From positions 1,302,001 to 1,366,000 of the forward strand of contig JASSKH010000010.1 of NCBI GenBank assembly GCA_031763025.1: a stretch of 64,000 nt of DNA, written 5' to 3'. The notes under the pieces were generated by a model. The model was not told the DNA's origin. It was given only the letters and a program-made list of their open reading frames with translations, and searched no databases. Shown in pieces: positions 51,427 through 54,400 of the stretch; positions within the stretch are counted from its first letter, which is position 1, and each line of letters starts with the position of its first letter. Source of the stretch: Macrocystis pyrifera (Eukaryota; Sar; Phaeophyceae; Laminariales; Laminariaceae). Position numbers and translations under genes: made by a program.

Positions 51427-54400
51427 GTACGTACGTACCGGTGTACAGCAAGGACGCAGGCGAGGCTCTCTCCCACTGTGCTGTGTGCTGTCGAGGAAGA
51501 CGCCGAAACGTTTTTCGTTCAGAGTGTGCCCCCCAAGCTTCAGCTATTTCGTATACCATGGTACTCGTACAGTAAAAAGGAAAAAATAAGCTGTCGCTGA
51601 TAGGCAGGAACCCGCGCAACAACAGGACATTATTTACAGCCGCCGTCAAACTTGTGCGCGTTGGTGGGAGGAAAGTTCCAAGAAAATTATGAGAATTTTA
51701 TCACAAGAGTGCGGCGGTCGTGTCATTTTTTTTAAAAATAATCAATGAAAATTACGGCTTCATCCACAGCTGTAAAGTGGTCCCTATCCTTCATTTTTCT
51801 AACGCCGTATAACTGCTGGCAAGAAACTTGCATGGGCCCGTAGTAAACAGACGCGAAGGGTTAACGAAGAATGAGGCGGTCTCTCACCGTGGCTGGGACG
51901 CGACCTCCATCGGAAGGCGCGTCTGCCAGAGTCTTGCTCAGTCTTGTCGTACCCGCCTTGTAGGCTGACCATCAAAACGCAACGCGACACGCGACACACG
52001 ACACACGAAGCGGTGCAGACAACAGGCAACACACCAACACACAACGAACAAGACACACGCGTGTGACAGACAGCAGACAACGCACAACAGACAGAAGACA
52101 ACACGCCACACGCCACACGCAACACACAGCGCGTGCACAGCATACAACAGGCAACGGACAACACACATGAGACAATAGACAATACACAACACAAAACAGA
52201 CAGTAGACAACACGCAACACACAACAGGCAGGAGACAACACACAACAAACAACACACAATACGCGCACAGCATACAACAAAAAACAGACAGTAGACAACA
52301 CGCAACACGCAACACACAACACAACACATGAACAGCGCGACAGAAACAACCATGGCAAAAAACGAAAAGACGAAACAAAAGAGGAGGGCCGAAACAAGCG
52401 TAAGAGAGCAAGCAAAAAGCGACAATTCCACACGCAATCCGTTCCACGACAGCTACCGAAACGACCTATCCATACATAACCTCGCAAAGATGACTCTCCA
52501 GGAAATTTTCGATTTCGCAGCTGGGGTGTCTTCTAAGCTTTGGTAAACCTCTACTTTTAAATCGCATTTATTGGACGTTTTGAGGGACAAAATGGTTGGT
52601 GTTCGTACGCATGGTCGGTGGTATACTACTGGTGCTGTACACAGGTGTCAGTGTTATATACCAGTACAGTGGTTGGGTGATAGTAGTCGAATGATACAAT
52701 GGTCCGGGTGAACATGCACTTCGCGCAATAATTGGTTGGTGTTGTACTCAAAGCATACAAAATGGTTGAAAAAAATGAAAAAAAATCATCAAGTCATCAG
52801 CAGCTCACACTCTATGTCGCCCTCCGATTTCAACGCGTCCCAGAGCCCACCGCCCATCAAGAGCACGTCGGGCACCTCTCCCTGATAGACTTCGGCCACC
52901 TTTACCATAATATTTGCGGAGGCGACGGCGAGGGCGGGGAGGGTGAGAGGGTGGCGAGATGGGTAGGGGGGGGAGGGGCTTCAAATGCCCATGGGGGTAC
53001 GGTGTTCGCTGGAACATCGTGCACTTTCTCTTCTTTCGGCAATATATCATTTCGGTTACAACCCTCCCCCCCCCCCCCCCCCCCCCCCCCCGGAAAAACA
53101 ACGCCTCGCTGAGGAAGAGCCCCCCCCCCCTTAAACGCGAGGGCGAAGGCAAGAGAACAAGTAAGCAAGCAAAGCAAGCGAGCAAAGCAACCAAGCAAAG
53201 CCAGCAGAGCAAGCAAAGCAGAGCAAGCAGAGCCAGCAAAGCAAGCACTACACCATCACTAGAAACCCCCCCCTCCCCCTCCCTCTCTCCCCCGTTCCCC
53301 CCTCCCCGCAAAACCCCAACCCCTAGAGTCCATCACCCCGGGATACAAGAACCATCCGAAACTCCCAACCCCCCCCCCCCCAAAAAAAAAAAAAACACCC
53401 CATACAACCCCTCACCCGGGTACAAAGTTCGTTCGACTCCGGTGCCCAGAGGAACGAGATGCGCGTGCCTGACTCATCCGAGGCCTCCCAGGAGAAGTCG
53501 CTGTGTTTCTCGACGGAGGCGTTATGCGCCATGGGGGTAGCCTCGCCCAAGCTCCGGATAAGGGCGTAGTACACGAACCTCTCCACCGAGTCGCCGACAA
53601 TCGCGATTTTTCGTCCTGCCGGTATCATACGATAGCGAGCGGCGGCGGCGGGGGGGGGTTATTACGGGGGGCCATAGTAAATAGGACCCAATATTGTTAG
53701 TAAAAATATGGAAATGTATGTGTGTTTGTGTGCATCGTAGGTCCTACTAACTATGGTCCCCCGTAATAGTTGATTAAGCTTGTCTCGTCGAACAACCTCG
53801 CAATAGGTTTTTTAGGCTACACAGAATATATACGTTGTGTCACGTGTGTGTAGTGTTTGGATATCGAACGAGAATCGACGTCGATGCTTTGGTCGATCAA
53901 GCTTGTCTCGTGGGACAACCTAGCAACAGGTTTTTTAGGTTACAGAATAAATACGTTGTGTCACTTGTGTGTAGTGTTGGATATCAAACGCGAATCAGTG
54001 TCGATGCGATACGATATCCATAAAATACTATTTTAATCACTGCATTACCGATAAACGATAAAAGCAGTAGATACGATACCGATAAACAATAAAAGCAATC
54101 GATACGATGCCGGTAAACTATGAAACTAATCGATACGACACCGATAAACAAACAACTAATCGGTACAATACCGATAAATAAACTATTACGGGGGTTCATA
54201 GTTAAGAGGACCTATGGTATACACAAAAACCTTTATATTTACCTATTGTTACTAACAATATTTGGTTCTACTAACTATGTTCCCCCGTAATACTAAAAAA
54301 TCGACAGTATACCGCTCAAGAATGATAGTAATCGGTACGATACCGATATCAATACGATACCCAAAAAAAACAAACTAATCGATACGATATCGATACTATT

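Noticed and set aside
51033-51575. 180-codon Lys-rich frame and neighbours
   Set aside because: Direct translation of an A-rich tract and a CAG repeat.
51799-52487. Three overlapping Cys/Val-rich frames of 169-212 codons
   Set aside because: All read the ACACAAC-type satellite in different frames, which a real gene would not do.
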